Shown in pieces: positions 8,180 to 16,462 of a stretch of DNA of 64,000 nucleotides. A program made the position numbers and the translations under genes. The stretch is from an uncultured Clostridia bacterium (GTDB lineage Bacteria > Bacillota > Clostridia > Peptostreptococcales > Anaerovoracaceae): the NCBI GenBank assembly GCA_945928865.1, contig CAMENZ010000001.1:1-64000 (forward strand). The letters run 5' to 3'. Numbering within the stretch: the first letter of the stretch is position 1; every line of letters starts with the position of its first letter. Under the pieces are notes generated by a model that saw nothing but the letters and a program-made list of their open reading frames with translations, did no database searches and was not told where the DNA came from.

Positions 8180-9970
8180 TTAAATTTCTGCAGTTTCTTC
8201 CTTGAGCCAAGCTTTTTCTTCTTCTGTAAGATAAGGAGAAAGCTTTTCGAAAACCATTTTGTGATAAGCATTTAAGAGTGTTATTTGCTCAGGACTTAAC
8301 ATTTCGGTTTTAATGGATTTTCTATCATAAGGAGCTAAGGTTAGGGTATCAAATTTCAGGAAATTTTCCATTTGACTTTTTACACATAAAATCAGATTTT
8401 CAATTCTTATACCATATTGACCTGCTAGATAATAGCCGGGTTCGTTAGAGGTTACCATACCTTCTTCAAAGGCGGCACCAAAGCCCAGAGTATCTAAACC
8501 TTTTCTAACAGAGTTAGGACCTTCGTGAACATTTAGAAGATAGCCTACTCCGTGTCCTGTACCATGATTGTAATCCAAGCCTAAGTCCCAGAGATGTTTT
8601 CTGGCTAATACATCTAAATGACTACCTAAGGTTCCTTTAGGGAATACCACTCCACCTAGATTGAGATTTCCCATAAGTACTGCAGTATAATGAGTTTTCA
8701 TTAAATCTGTAGGCTCCCCAATAGATAGGGTTCTAGTTACATCAGTGGTGCCTTGAAGATATTGTCCGCCTGTATCGATCAATAGAAATCCTTTTCCTAT
8801 AGGCTTATCAGATTCAGGTGTCGGTTCGTAGTGAACGATAGCACCGTGTTCCTGAGTGGCTACGATAGAGTCAAAACTTAGGGAAATGAAGTCCTCCTGA
8901 GATTTTCTTAAATTGGTAAGTTTCTTTTCGATTGAAAGCTCTGTTTCATTATTTAAAGTCCCCTCTTTATCCATTTTTTTGACCTGATATATAAGTTTTG
9001 TTAAGGCGATTCCGTCTTTAAGATGGGCAAGTCTGATGTTTTCTCTTTCTACAGGGTTTTTCACAGCTTTTGCTAGGGTTGTTGGATTTTGTGCAAATAT
9101 AGGATTAGCTATGGAGCTCACTAAGGCTTCGTTTACGCTATCCTTGTCTACCATAAGTGGTTCAAAATCCGTCTGTCCAAACTCTTTTTTTACATCTTCA
9201 TATACTTGGAAGTAATCTTTGATTGTGATGCCATCTCCCCTTAATTTGTTTGTGATTTCAGTATCGGCAACATTTTCTCCCAGATATATTATGGCTTCCG
9301 ACTCCTTAACTATAGTGTATGCCATAGCAACAGGTGTATATAGCACATCAGAACCTCTGAAATTATATAACCAAGCTATATCATCTAGAGAGCTGATTAG
9401 TATGGAGGAGGCACCATTTTCTTTTACCTTTAACCTTAAATCTGAAAGTTTAGAAGACACGGATTTTCCTGAATATTTTTCATCTAAAAGCCAAATTTTA
9501 CCCTTTGGAAAAGGTGGTCTGTCCAGCCAGATTTCTTCTAATAGATCTTTATCAGTTTTAAATTGAATATTTAGTTCAGCTAAAGAAGATTTTAAGCTTT
9601 CTCCTAAAGCTGTGTTTACTGTTCTGGCATCATAACCGAGTACATCGCCTTTAGACAATTTAGTTTTTAGGAATTTAGGTATTGGAAGGACTCCGGGTTC
9701 TCCCATTTTGAAGAGGGTAATATCTGAGCCTGATAGCTGCTCTTCCGCTTGTAAGAAATATCTTCCGTCTGTCCAAAGTCCAGCCCAATCTAAACCTACG
9801 ACTAATGTTCCGGCTGATCCGGTGAAACCGCTTAACCAGCCTCTGCCCTTAAAATATTCATCAACATATTCAGAGGAATGGAAATCATCTGTAACTACCA
9901 TATAGGCATTAATGGCATGGTTTCTCATAACAGCTCTTAGGCACTCAATTCTTTCTTTAAATTTGTTCAT
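8180..9970 (-). CDS. aminopeptidase P family (M24B) Xaa-Pro aminopeptidase
   Basis: The 596 residues have the three-part layout of the long aminopeptidase P group (XPNPEP1-like): two creatinase-like N-terminal domains and a C-terminal pita-bread metalloprotease domain. The five metal ligands are visible in order: Asp in LLIDTGGQY, Asp in GTTDVTRTL, His in NHGTGHGVGY, Glu in SNEPGYY and Glu in IRIENLIL. It should remove an N-terminal residue before proline, in the cytoplasm, as no signal peptide is present. The start on the reverse strand (MNKFKERIECLR) is standard. It is a single-gene unit, convergent with trpB and divergent from the MFS gene. Confidence 0.93.
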   Translation of the reverse strand: MNKFKERIECLRAVMRNHAINAYMVVTDDFHSSEYVDEYFKGRGWLSGFTGSAGTLVVGLDWAGLWTDGRYFLQAEEQLSGSDITLFKMGEPGVLPIPKFLKTKLSKGDVLGYDARTVNTALGESLKSSLAELNIQFKTDKDLLEEIWLDRPPFPKGKIWLLDEKYSGKSVSSKLSDLRLKVKENGASSILISSLDDIAWLYNFRGSDVLYTPVAMAYTIVKESEAIIYLGENVADTEITNKLRGDGITIKDYFQVYEDVKKEFGQTDFEPLMVDKDSVNEALVSSIANPIFAQNPTTLAKAVKNPVERENIRLAHLKDGIALTKLIYQVKKMDKEGTLNNETELSIEKKLTNLRKSQEDFISLSFDSIVATQEHGAIVHYEPTPESDKPIGKGFLLIDTGGQYLQGTTDVTRTLSIGEPTDLMKTHYTAVLMGNLNLGGVVFPKGTLGSHLDVLARKHLWDLGLDYNHGTGHGVGYLLNVHEGPNSVRKGLDTLGFGAAFEEGMVTSNEPGYYLAGQYGIRIENLILCVKSQMENFLKFDTLTLAPYDRKSIKTEMLSPEQITLLNAYHKMVFEKLSPYLTEEEKAWLKEETAEI

Positions 9971-10063
9971 GGATTTATACCAACTTTCTTTAGAATTAAT
10001 TTATATAACTAAATAAAATTTTTTAATATTCAATATTATATCACATTTTATAAGAAAATTTGG

Positions 10064-10069
10064 TATAAT
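10064..10069 (+). promoter_or_regulatory. possible -10 element ahead of the MFS gene
   Basis: TATAAT lies in a very A/T-rich divergent gap about 115 bases before the MFS start. No good -35 is seen at the correct distance, so this is tentative. Confidence 0.3.
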
Positions 10070-10085
10070 AGTTTAAGTTTTGTAT

Positions 10086-10120
10086 ATTTAACATTTAACA
10101 TTTAATATTTAATATTAAAT
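10086..10120 (+). repeat. short tandem repeat, five 7-bp units
   Basis: Units ATTTAAC, ATTTAAC, ATTTAAT, ATTTAAT and ATTAAAT follow each other without gaps in the divergent intergenic region between the aminopeptidase and MFS genes. The repeat is pure A/T except for two C residues and may be a slippage-prone spacer or a regulator site. Confidence 0.75.
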
Positions 10121-10182
10121 ATTAGCTTTTATGGGCTGTATATGAAATCTTGTTTTTATTAAGTACATTGGGAAGGCAATAT

Positions 10183-11385
10183 ATGAATCGAATTTTGAAT
10201 ATTAAATATGGAGCAGTACATGGGATTTACTGGATGCATTATGGGGTTATAGGAAGTTTTGCTTCTGCCTTTTTTTTAGGTAGAGGATATACAAATGGAG
10301 AAATTGGGCTTATTTTGGCAATAACCAGCATAGTTTCTGTGTTGCTTCAACCGATTTTGGCAGATATTTCAGACAGATTAGTTAAGAATGGATCTATGAC
10401 AGTGGGAACTATTTCTGTTGCGGTAATGGGAATTTTAACCTTTCCTCTCTTTTATATTACTTCAAAATCCATATATTTAAGCATTATTTATATTTTATTG
10501 TATGGTATTTTAATGGCATTACAGCCTCTATTTAATGCTATGGTATTTAAGTTGGAAGAAACAGGTTATAGTATAAATTTTGGTGTTTGTAGGAGTGTAG
10601 GTTCCTTTGCCTATGCTTCTTTATGTGCAGTTTTAGGAATTTTAGTAGGGCAACATGGAATTGAAATACTCCCTAAAGTAGGGTTTGTTATATGTCTGTT
10701 TTTACTATTTATTTTAGTATCTATAAGTGGAACCTTTAGAAAAGCTAAGGCAGAAAAGGGGGAGAATAAGCATTTTGATGTAGAGAAGGTAGAGGCCGGT
10801 GATAAAATTGGCTTGGCGGATTTTGTTAAACGAAATCCGGTGTTTGTGGTTATGAATTTAGGTATAATTTTACTATTTTTTCAAAACAATATTACAAACA
10901 ATTTTATGTTGCAGATAGTAGAAAATGTAGGCGGCGATGCAGAAGATATGGGCAAAATTTTTTCTGTCATGGCATTCTTGGAAGTGCCGGGATTATTCTT
11001 TTTCAGCAAAATTCGTAGACGCTTTACTTGTCAAAGTTTGTTGAAATTTTCTGCTGTATGTTTTATAGGTAAGCTTTTAACTATGTATTTAGCTAAGTCG
11101 GTGATGCTGATTTATGTAGCGCATATTTTTCACATTTTTAGTTTTCCTATTTTTCTGTCTGCTATTGTAATGTTCACCGGAGAGATTATGGAAAGAGGGG
11201 AAGCTGTGAAGGGGCAGGCTCTTTACACGACCTGTATCACTATATCATCAGTGCTGGCAAGTGTTTTTGGTGGACTGGTTTTAGATGCCTTTGGTGCAAA
11301 ATCTATGCTTTTGGCTGCTGTGATTTTGACTGTTATAGGGGCAGGTTTTGTGATATTTTTAGTGGATAAAATAAAGAAGAATTAG
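10183..11385 (+). CDS. MFS transporter (LacY/nucleoside-symporter-like)
   Basis: About 400 residues with twelve predicted membrane segments. Motifs that fit the major facilitator superfamily are the cytoplasmic loop after TM2 (ADISDRL) and the central soluble loop rich in Lys/Glu between the two halves (KAKAEKGENKHFDVEKVEAGDK). The layout, with GAVHGIYWMHYGVIGSFASAFFLGRG at the start, resembles the MFS_1-like group that includes lactose-permease relatives. I chose ATG 10183, which has GGGAAGG in front; a TTG at 10150 would add 11 residues but lacks an SD. The substrate is not known. It is a single gene. Confidence 0.85.
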   Translation: MNRILNIKYGAVHGIYWMHYGVIGSFASAFFLGRGYTNGEIGLILAITSIVSVLLQPILADISDRLVKNGSMTVGTISVAVMGILTFPLFYITSKSIYLSIIYILLYGILMALQPLFNAMVFKLEETGYSINFGVCRSVGSFAYASLCAVLGILVGQHGIEILPKVGFVICLFLLFILVSISGTFRKAKAEKGENKHFDVEKVEAGDKIGLADFVKRNPVFVVMNLGIILLFFQNNITNNFMLQIVENVGGDAEDMGKIFSVMAFLEVPGLFFFSKIRRRFTCQSLLKFSAVCFIGKLLTMYLAKSVMLIYVAHIFHIFSFPIFLSAIVMFTGEIMERGEAVKGQALYTTCITISSVLASVFGGLVLDAFGAKSMLLAAVILTVIGAGFVIFLVDKIKKN

Positions 11386-11548
11386 GAAGTTTTGAATAAA
11401 AAAATTATAAATCCTAGAGTTTTATGGTGGTTTTATACAAAATATGATTGCTTTGTTATAAGAAAGTATGGCAATATAAACAAAAATTGAAGCTATGTGA
11501 AGATTTTGATTTAGTGTTAATTTTTCGCTAAGATATGTTATGATGGCG

Positions 11549-11574
11549 GAGTCAATAAATTTGGCTCTTTTTTT
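11549..11574 (+). terminator. rho-independent terminator or leader attenuator
   Basis: GAGTCAA pairs with TTGGCTC (one G-T pair) around a short A/T loop, followed by seven T residues. It lies 160 bases after the MFS gene and 60 bases before the broken small gene at 11634, so it can serve either as the MFS terminator or as an attenuator of the small gene. Confidence 0.7.
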
Positions 11575-11633
11575 ATGTGCTTAACAGGGGGATAGCTAAG
11601 GAATAATTAAATTTCTATGGAGGTAAGAGAGAA

Positions 11634-11830
11634 ATGAAGAGATTGAAAAAGTTTTTGAGCATAATTCTTTCGATTGCTAAGAATTCAAGATTAGTTCACC
11701 TATTCAGCCACAGCCAAAAGCTAAGATGGAAGTTAAAGAAATGGAAACGGTAGGAATGACTAAGTTTGCAGCTAGAACTGCCAAGTCTAAACTAAATGGT
11801 CCTCAAAGGGAATCAGAATCGCATAATTGA
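11634..11830 (+). pseudogene. small secreted-protein gene with an apparent one-base frameshift
   Basis: A strong SD (GGAGGTAAGAGAG) leads to ATG 11634 and a start typical of a signal peptide (MKRLKKFLSIILSIA). That frame turns into basic nonsense and stops at 11751. Adding one base near 11680 would join the signal peptide to the frame running to TGA 11828, which reads as a sensible hydrophilic peptide (SSPIQPQPKAKMEVKEMETV onward, ending in QRESESHN). The whole would be about 65 residues. I read this as a small exported protein disrupted by a one-base deletion; a sequencing error, or a real 39-aa peptide, are the alternatives. A terminator follows immediately. Confidence 0.5.
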
Positions 11831-11836
11831 TGAATT

Positions 11837-11865
11837 AAAGGGTTAGTGTGTTGCTAGCCCTTTTA
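11837..11865 (+). terminator. terminator after the broken small gene
   Basis: AAAGGGTTAG pairs with CTAGCCCTTT (one G-T pair) around a 7-base loop, ending in TTTTA. Its position directly behind TGA 11828 supports the view that the frame ending there was once a real gene. Confidence 0.85.
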
Positions 11866-11892
11866 TATTGCCTTTAGGCTTATAATATAAAG

Positions 11893-12178
11893 ACTGTGAA
11901 ATGCGGATTTTGGTTTTTTCACGGTATTCGCATGTTGTCATATAAGTTTAGTTTCTGTGCCGCATAAGCGGAAACGCCAAAATATAAGGGGTATACAAGG
12001 TTTTCCTATTTTCTACCATACATTTTCACCCCCGTGCAAGCTAAAAGATGCCAAAACATAAGGGGTGGGGAGGAGTTTTGCTAATTCTCCCATAAAATAG
12101 TCTTATGATTTAGTGTCAACATCCTAAAAAACATAAAATATCACTATTTTAAAGCAGCCGCCAACCTTTACCATAAAT
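11893..12178 (+). repeat. structured intergenic repeat, copy A
   Basis: This noncoding segment matches 26271-26632. Shared blocks in order: ACTGTGAAATGCGG, a TTTTTTCACGGT segment, GTCATATAAG, TTTCTGTGCCG, GCGGAAACGCCAAAA, ATAAGGGGTA, CTCCCATAAAATA, TTATGATTTAGTG, CATCCTAAAAA, CACTATTTTAAAG and GCCAACCTTTACC. Its first part folds as ACTGTGAAA with TTTCACGGT, and CCGC-ATAA-GCGG forms a second hairpin. Within copy A the GCCAAAAYATAAGGGGT block occurs twice. No frame of useful length is present. The strand shown is arbitrary. Confidence 0.85.
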
Positions 12179-12318
12179 TACCAGCTCAGTCAGTCTCCTG
12201 TACAGCAAAATCCAAATCTTAAATTTGCGGCTTATTTATCAACAATTTCTGCCATATAAGCTAAAACTTTAAACTATATAATCTTCCCAAAACCCACATT
12301 CACATCACATAGTCTTCA
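12179..12318. other. intergenic remainder before the M32 gene
   Basis: No frame, tRNA or terminator is seen here. A GCCATATAAGCTAAAAC stretch weakly resembles the GTCATATAAGCTA block of the repeat just upstream and may be a decayed fragment of it. Confidence 0.4.
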
Positions 12319-12348
12319 TTGACAAGGGCTGCCTATAACGTGTAGAAT
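12319..12348 (+). promoter_or_regulatory. sigma-A type promoter of the M32 carboxypeptidase gene
   Basis: TTGACA at 12319 and TAGAAT at 12343 are 18 bases apart. The -10 lies about 46 bases before the ATG at 12395. Confidence 0.7.
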
Positions 12349-12394
12349 ATACTTAATAATTTAAGTTAATTTCGTATATTGGAAGGAGTTTTAT

Positions 12395-13903
12395 ATGATT
12401 AGAAAAGAAATAGATGAGTTATTCAAAGTTCTTAGAGAAGCTCAAGAAAAGCATGCCGCGTTTACTCATGCTATGGGGATTTTGCAGTATGATCAGGAAA
12501 CTGTAGCCCCTGAAGAATCCGGCGAAGGCAGAGGCAAAACTATGGGACTTTTAGGCGGTTTGGACTATGAAGTTATGTCTGACGAAGCCTTAAGAAAGGC
12601 GGTAGATACTCTTTTAGCAGCAAAATCTGACTTGACAGAAGACGAGCTTAGAGAAGTGGAACTTCTACATAAAAATATTAAGCAGCTTTCTGCTATTCCT
12701 CAGGACGAATATGTAGATTTTATTGTTCTTGTAGATGAAGCACAGGTGGCTTGGAGAAAGGCTAAAAACGGCAATGATTTCAGCATTTTTGCACCATATT
12801 TAGAAAAAATTGTTGAGACTAACAGAAAGTTTGCAGGATATTATAATAAAGAGCTTAAGCCTTATGATGCCTTGATTAATCAGTTTGAAGAGGGTATGAA
12901 TATGGAAATTTTAAACGAATTTTTCCAAAAGTTAAGTGATGGACTTAGACCGCTTCTTGAGAAGATAAGTCAAGTGCAGCAGGTGGAAGATGGATTTTTA
13001 AGAAAAACTTACCCTGCTTTAGATCAGAAAGCTTTTTCCTATGAGGTTATGGATATTATGGGACTAGATCGTAAAAGAACGATTTTAGGTGAAACAGAGC
13101 ATCCGTTTACAGAAAACTTTAATAATAAAGATGTTAGAATTACTACACATTATTATGAAAATGCTTTGGAAAGTTCTTTATATTCAGTTCTTCATGAAGG
13201 TGGTCATGCCATGTATGAATTAAATGTTCAGGACAAGTATAATTGGACTGTATTTTCAGGTGGTGTGTCTATGGGAATTCATGAAAGCCAGAGCCGTTTT
13301 TATGAAAACATCATAGGTAGATCTTTTGAATTTACTAAGGTTTTATTAGAAAGTGCTAAAAAACATTTCCCTGAACAGTTAAAAGAAGTTAGTCATGAAA
13401 TGTTTTGGAAAGCTGTCAATAAGGCAGAACCTTCTCTTATTAGAACAGAAGCTGATGAACTTACTTATGCTTTTCATGTAATGGTTAGATATGAAATAGA
13501 AAAGAAATTGATTGATGGAAGTCTTCAGGTTAAAGATGTTCCGGAAGTTTGGAACTCTATGTATGAGAAATATTTGGGAGTGCGTCCGTCTAAGGATAGT
13601 GAAGGTTGTCTTCAGGATTCTCATTGGTCAGGTGGGGATTTAGGGTATTTTCCAACTTATGCTTTAGGTTCAGCCTATGGAGCTCAGATGCTTCACACTA
13701 TGGAAAAGGATATGCCTGATATGTGGAAAAGTGTGGAAAAAGGCGATTTGAGTCCTGTTACAGCATGGTTAAAGGAGCACATTCATAAATTCGGATCTTA
13801 TTATAAACCTAAAGAAGTTTTTGAAAATGCCTGTGGTAAATTTGATGCCCAGCATTTTGTAGACTATTTAACTGAAAAATATACTAAGATTTATGGACTT
13901 TAA
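12395..13903 (+). CDS. M32 family metallocarboxypeptidase (Taq type)
   Basis: The 502-residue length and all-helical sequence match the M32 carboxypeptidases, zinc enzymes that release C-terminal residues from peptides. The HEXXH zinc motif is at residues 267-271 (HEGGH), followed by HESQSRFYEN, the third-ligand and substrate region conserved in the family. The early motif MGILQYDQETVAPEE is also typical. There is no signal peptide, so it works on cytoplasmic peptides. Its start follows GGAAGGAG and a good promoter, and it is a single-gene unit. Confidence 0.96.
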   Translation: MIRKEIDELFKVLREAQEKHAAFTHAMGILQYDQETVAPEESGEGRGKTMGLLGGLDYEVMSDEALRKAVDTLLAAKSDLTEDELREVELLHKNIKQLSAIPQDEYVDFIVLVDEAQVAWRKAKNGNDFSIFAPYLEKIVETNRKFAGYYNKELKPYDALINQFEEGMNMEILNEFFQKLSDGLRPLLEKISQVQQVEDGFLRKTYPALDQKAFSYEVMDIMGLDRKRTILGETEHPFTENFNNKDVRITTHYYENALESSLYSVLHEGGHAMYELNVQDKYNWTVFSGGVSMGIHESQSRFYENIIGRSFEFTKVLLESAKKHFPEQLKEVSHEMFWKAVNKAEPSLIRTEADELTYAFHVMVRYEIEKKLIDGSLQVKDVPEVWNSMYEKYLGVRPSKDSEGCLQDSHWSGGDLGYFPTYALGSAYGAQMLHTMEKDMPDMWKSVEKGDLSPVTAWLKEHIHKFGSYYKPKEVFENACGKFDAQHFVDYLTEKYTKIYGL

Positions 13904-13910
13904 TAAATTA

Positions 13911-13952
13911 AATACCATTTACCCCTTGCATTTTCAAGGTATAAGTGGTATT
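13911..13952 (+). terminator. stem-loop after the M32 gene
   Basis: AATACCA pairs with TGGTATT, and inside that CCTTG pairs with CAAGG around a TTTT loop. The T run behind it is poor, so it may be a 3'-end structure rather than an efficient terminator. Confidence 0.5.
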
Positions 13953-13957
13953 ATAAT
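13952..13957 (+). promoter_or_regulatory. possible -10 element of the rimP-ribF operon
   Basis: TATAAT lies 104 bases before the rimP ATG. The -35 is not convincing. It leaves a leader that contains the hairpin at 14001-14026. Confidence 0.35.
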
Positions 13958-14000
13958 TAGGTAGAAATTAGTTTTCTGCAAATTACTATAGGTTATTGCT

Positions 14001-14029
14001 TAAGGAGTGGTTATTACCACTCCTTAGTT
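14001..14029 (+). terminator. perfect stem-loop in the rimP leader (attenuator candidate)
   Basis: TAAGGAGTGGT and ACCACTCCTTA form a perfect 11-bp stem with a TATT loop, followed only by GTTT. It sits 35 bases before the rimP ATG. It hides an anti-SD-like and SD-like pair (AAGGAG / CTCCTT) and could act on read-through or on ribosome access. Confidence 0.55.
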
Positions 14030-14060
14030 TATGCTTAAAAACATGGAAAGGAGGCTTTTT

Positions 14061-14606
14061 ATGGCAGGAAAGAAAGTTATAACTATGATAGAAACTGCTT
14101 TAGAAAATTTTCTCAAAGAGCATAGTATGGAGGTCTATAACACTGAATTTCAGAAGGAAGGTAGAGATTGGTATCTGAGAGTTTATGTCGATAAAACAGA
14201 TGATACATATATTTCCACTGAAGATTGTGAGATGGTTTCAAATTATTTATCCGAATATTTAGATAGAGAAGATCCCATTGAGGAGAATTACTATTTAGAA
14301 ATCAGTTCACCGGGAATGGATAGAGAACTTATCAAGAAAGCACATTTTGAGAAATATTTAGGACAACAGGTTGATATTAAGCTTTACGAACCTTTAGAAG
14401 GCGGTAAAGAACATAGTGGGAAGCTTTTGAATTTTGTTTGTGAGAAGGATGATGCTGTTTCAGAGGTGACTTTGGAGCTTAAAATTGATACTAAAGCAGA
14501 CAAACGTAAGCCGGGCAGCAAAGTCAGCCCTAAGGCTATAGAGCTAAAGGAAGTCAGCTTTCCTAAGGAAAAAATCGCTAAGATTAGCTTAGCAGTGATT
14601 TTTTAA
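14061..14606 (+). CDS. rimP: ribosome maturation factor RimP
   Basis: RimP acts in late assembly of the 30S subunit. The 181 residues show the N-terminal domain with the family hallmark SSPGMDREL (residues about 82-90) and the C-terminal SH3-like barrel. I chose ATG 14061, which has a strong AAAGGAGG SD; an upstream ATG at 14031 in the same frame lies directly behind the hairpin and has none. It opens the classical rimP-nusA-ylxR-infB operon. Confidence 0.95.
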   Translation: MAGKKVITMIETALENFLKEHSMEVYNTEFQKEGRDWYLRVYVDKTDDTYISTEDCEMVSNYLSEYLDREDPIEENYYLEISSPGMDRELIKKAHFEKYLGQQVDIKLYEPLEGGKEHSGKLLNFVCEKDDAVSEVTLELKIDTKADKRKPGSKVSPKAIELKEVSFPKEKIAKISLAVIF

Positions 14607-14688
14607 GACTAAGATTGCACAAAATCAGCCTGTCTAAAAGTCTGAGGACAGAAAAGGATTTACATAAGAAAGAGAGGTCGTAACAGAA

Positions 14689-15864
14689 ATGAATATGGAA
14701 TTTATCGAAGCCATAGAATCTTTAGAGAAGGAAAGAAAAATACCTAAGAAGGTTTTAATTGAGGCTATCGAATCAGCATTAGTATCAGCATATAAAAAGA
14801 ACTATGGTTCTTCTCAGAATGTAAGAGTTGATATAGATCAGGAAACAGGCGATATCAATGTTTTCATGAGATTAGATGTAGTGAAAGAAATTACAGATGA
14901 ACAGACTCAGCTTACAGTTGACGAGGCAAGGGAAATAGATTTTAGATATCAGGTAGGAGATATTGTAGAATATCAGGTAACTCCTAAAGATTTCGGAAGA
15001 ATTGCAGCTCAGACAGCTAAGCAGGTAGTTATTCAGAGAATCAGAGAAGCAGAGAGAGGTTTAATTTTTGATGATTTCAGCACCAAACAAGGTGAGTTAG
15101 TTACAGGCGTTGTTGAAAGAATTGCTAATGACAATGTGTTTGTAATGATGGGAACTGCAGAAGGTGTTTTAGCCCCTAGTGAACAGGTTCCGGGTGAAAA
15201 TTATAAGGTTCATGATAAAATAAGAGCTTTTATTATGGATGTTAGAAAAACTGCTAAGGGACCACATATTTTCCTTTCCAGAAGTCATCCGGGTTTAGTA
15301 AAAAAATTATTTGAATTAAATGTACCTGAAATAGAAGATGGTACTGTAGAAATTAAGGGGATTGCCAGAGAAGCAGGTTCCAGAACTAAAATAGTTGTAG
15401 GAACTTCTATTGAAAATGTAGATCCTGTAGGAGCTTGCGTTGGACAGAGTGGAAATAGAGTTCAGTTTATCGTAGATGAGCTTAACGGAGAAAAAATAGA
15501 CATTATCCCTTATAGTGAAAATCCTGAAATTTTAATCGCTAATGTACTTAGACCGGCTAAGGTTGAAAAGGTTATTATATTAGGTTTAGAAGAAAGAATG
15601 GCACAGGTAGTAGTACCTGATATGCAGCTTTCTTTAGCTATTGGAAAAGAAGGTCAGAATGTAAGATTAGCGGCTAGAGTTTCCGGTTGGAAGATTGATA
15701 TTAAGAGTCATAGTCAGTACAAGGCTTTGCAGGAAAAAGCCGCTGCGGAGGATTTCGATTTTGAAGAGGTTATGGAAGAACCTGCTAAGATTGAAGAACC
15801 ACAGGTAGAAACTGTATCTAATGACAATACAGATGAAGTACTTTTTAACATTGTTGAGGAATAG
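14689..15864 (+). CDS. nusA: transcription termination/antitermination factor NusA
   Basis: NusA binds RNA polymerase and modulates pausing, termination and antitermination. The 391 residues follow the Gram-positive layout without the acidic C-terminal repeats of E. coli: N-terminal polymerase-binding domain (to about 125), S1 domain (GELVTGVVERIANDNVFV), and two KH domains with GACVGQSGNRVQFI and LAIGKEGQNVRLAAR. An acidic 40-residue tail ends the protein. Start ATG 14689 or ATG 14695 are both possible, with GAGAGGT in front. Confidence 0.97.
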   Translation: MNMEFIEAIESLEKERKIPKKVLIEAIESALVSAYKKNYGSSQNVRVDIDQETGDINVFMRLDVVKEITDEQTQLTVDEAREIDFRYQVGDIVEYQVTPKDFGRIAAQTAKQVVIQRIREAERGLIFDDFSTKQGELVTGVVERIANDNVFVMMGTAEGVLAPSEQVPGENYKVHDKIRAFIMDVRKTAKGPHIFLSRSHPGLVKKLFELNVPEIEDGTVEIKGIAREAGSRTKIVVGTSIENVDPVGACVGQSGNRVQFIVDELNGEKIDIIPYSENPEILIANVLRPAKVEKVIILGLEERMAQVVVPDMQLSLAIGKEGQNVRLAARVSGWKIDIKSHSQYKALQEKAAAEDFDFEEVMEEPAKIEEPQVETVSNDNTDEVLFNIVEE

Positions 15865-15866
15865 TA

Positions 15867-16142
15867 ATGAAGAAGAGAGAAGTACCTAAGAGAATGTGTC
15901 TGGGTTGCACAGAGTCTAAAGAAAAGAAAGCCCTTTTAAGAATAGTATCGCATGAGGGAAAAATATTCATAGATGCTGAAGGTAAAATGGATGGACGAGG
16001 TGCTTATCTTTGTAAAGATAGTTTGGAATGCTTGGAGAAAGCATTTAAAAAAAGGTCTTTTGAAAGAACCTTCGGTGTTACCTTAGACAAAGATGAAAAG
16101 GAAAGAATTTGCTTGGAGGTAAGGAAACTTGGCAACAAGTAA
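15867..16142 (+). CDS. ylxR: YlxR family RNA-binding/regulatory protein
   Basis: The 91 residues match the YlxR (RnpM) family: RMCLGCTESKEKKALLRIV and the GRGAYLCKD motif. YlxR has been linked to RNase P regulation and nucleoid-associated control in B. subtilis. The GRGAYLC loop and Cys pair are intact. It begins two bases after nusA, with GTTGAGGAA inside nusA as likely SD, and overlaps the next gene by 14 bases. Confidence 0.95.
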   Translation: MKKREVPKRMCLGCTESKEKKALLRIVSHEGKIFIDAEGKMDGRGAYLCKDSLECLEKAFKKRSFERTFGVTLDKDEKERICLEVRKLGNK

Positions 16143-16449
16143 AAAAGTTTTAAGCTATATGGGTTTTGCTGCTAAGGCAAGAAAAATATTAAGTGGATAC
16201 AACACTTGTATTTTCACTATGGAAAAGGGCAGGGCTAAATTGCTTCTGCTGGCAGAAGACTTAGCAGAGGGAACTAAGGAAAAGATGGTTTCTAAGGCAA
16301 GGAAATTTAATGTAGCTTGCAGAGTATATGGGGATTCAGATGAAATGTCTCATATTATAGGAGAGTCGGGGAAGGGCATATTTTGCATAACCGATGATAA
16401 TTTTAAAAAAGTAATCTTGAATGAGATTGACAATACAAAGTCAATGTAA
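16129..16449 (+). CDS. ribosomal L7Ae/L30e/S12e/Gadd45 family protein (YlxQ)
   Basis: The 106 residues have the L7Ae fold: [16 protein letters not shown] at the start and [16 protein letters not shown] in the middle, the region that binds kink-turn RNA in this family. It takes the YlxQ place between ylxR and infB. The start is TTG 16129 (MATSKK), preceded by GGAGGTAAGG at the right distance. It is a likely RNA-binding protein of unknown target. Confidence 0.92.
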   Translation: MATSKKVLSYMGFAAKARKILSGYNTCIFTMEKGRAKLLLLAEDLAEGTKEKMVSKARKFNVACRVYGDSDEMSHIIGESGKGIFCITDDNFKKVILNEIDNTKSM

Positions 16450-16462
16450 AGGAGGGTTTTTA

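Noticed and set aside
11386..11548. Small gene after the MFS gene
   Set aside because: No frame with a start and SD was found; it is plain A/T-rich sequence up to the terminator.
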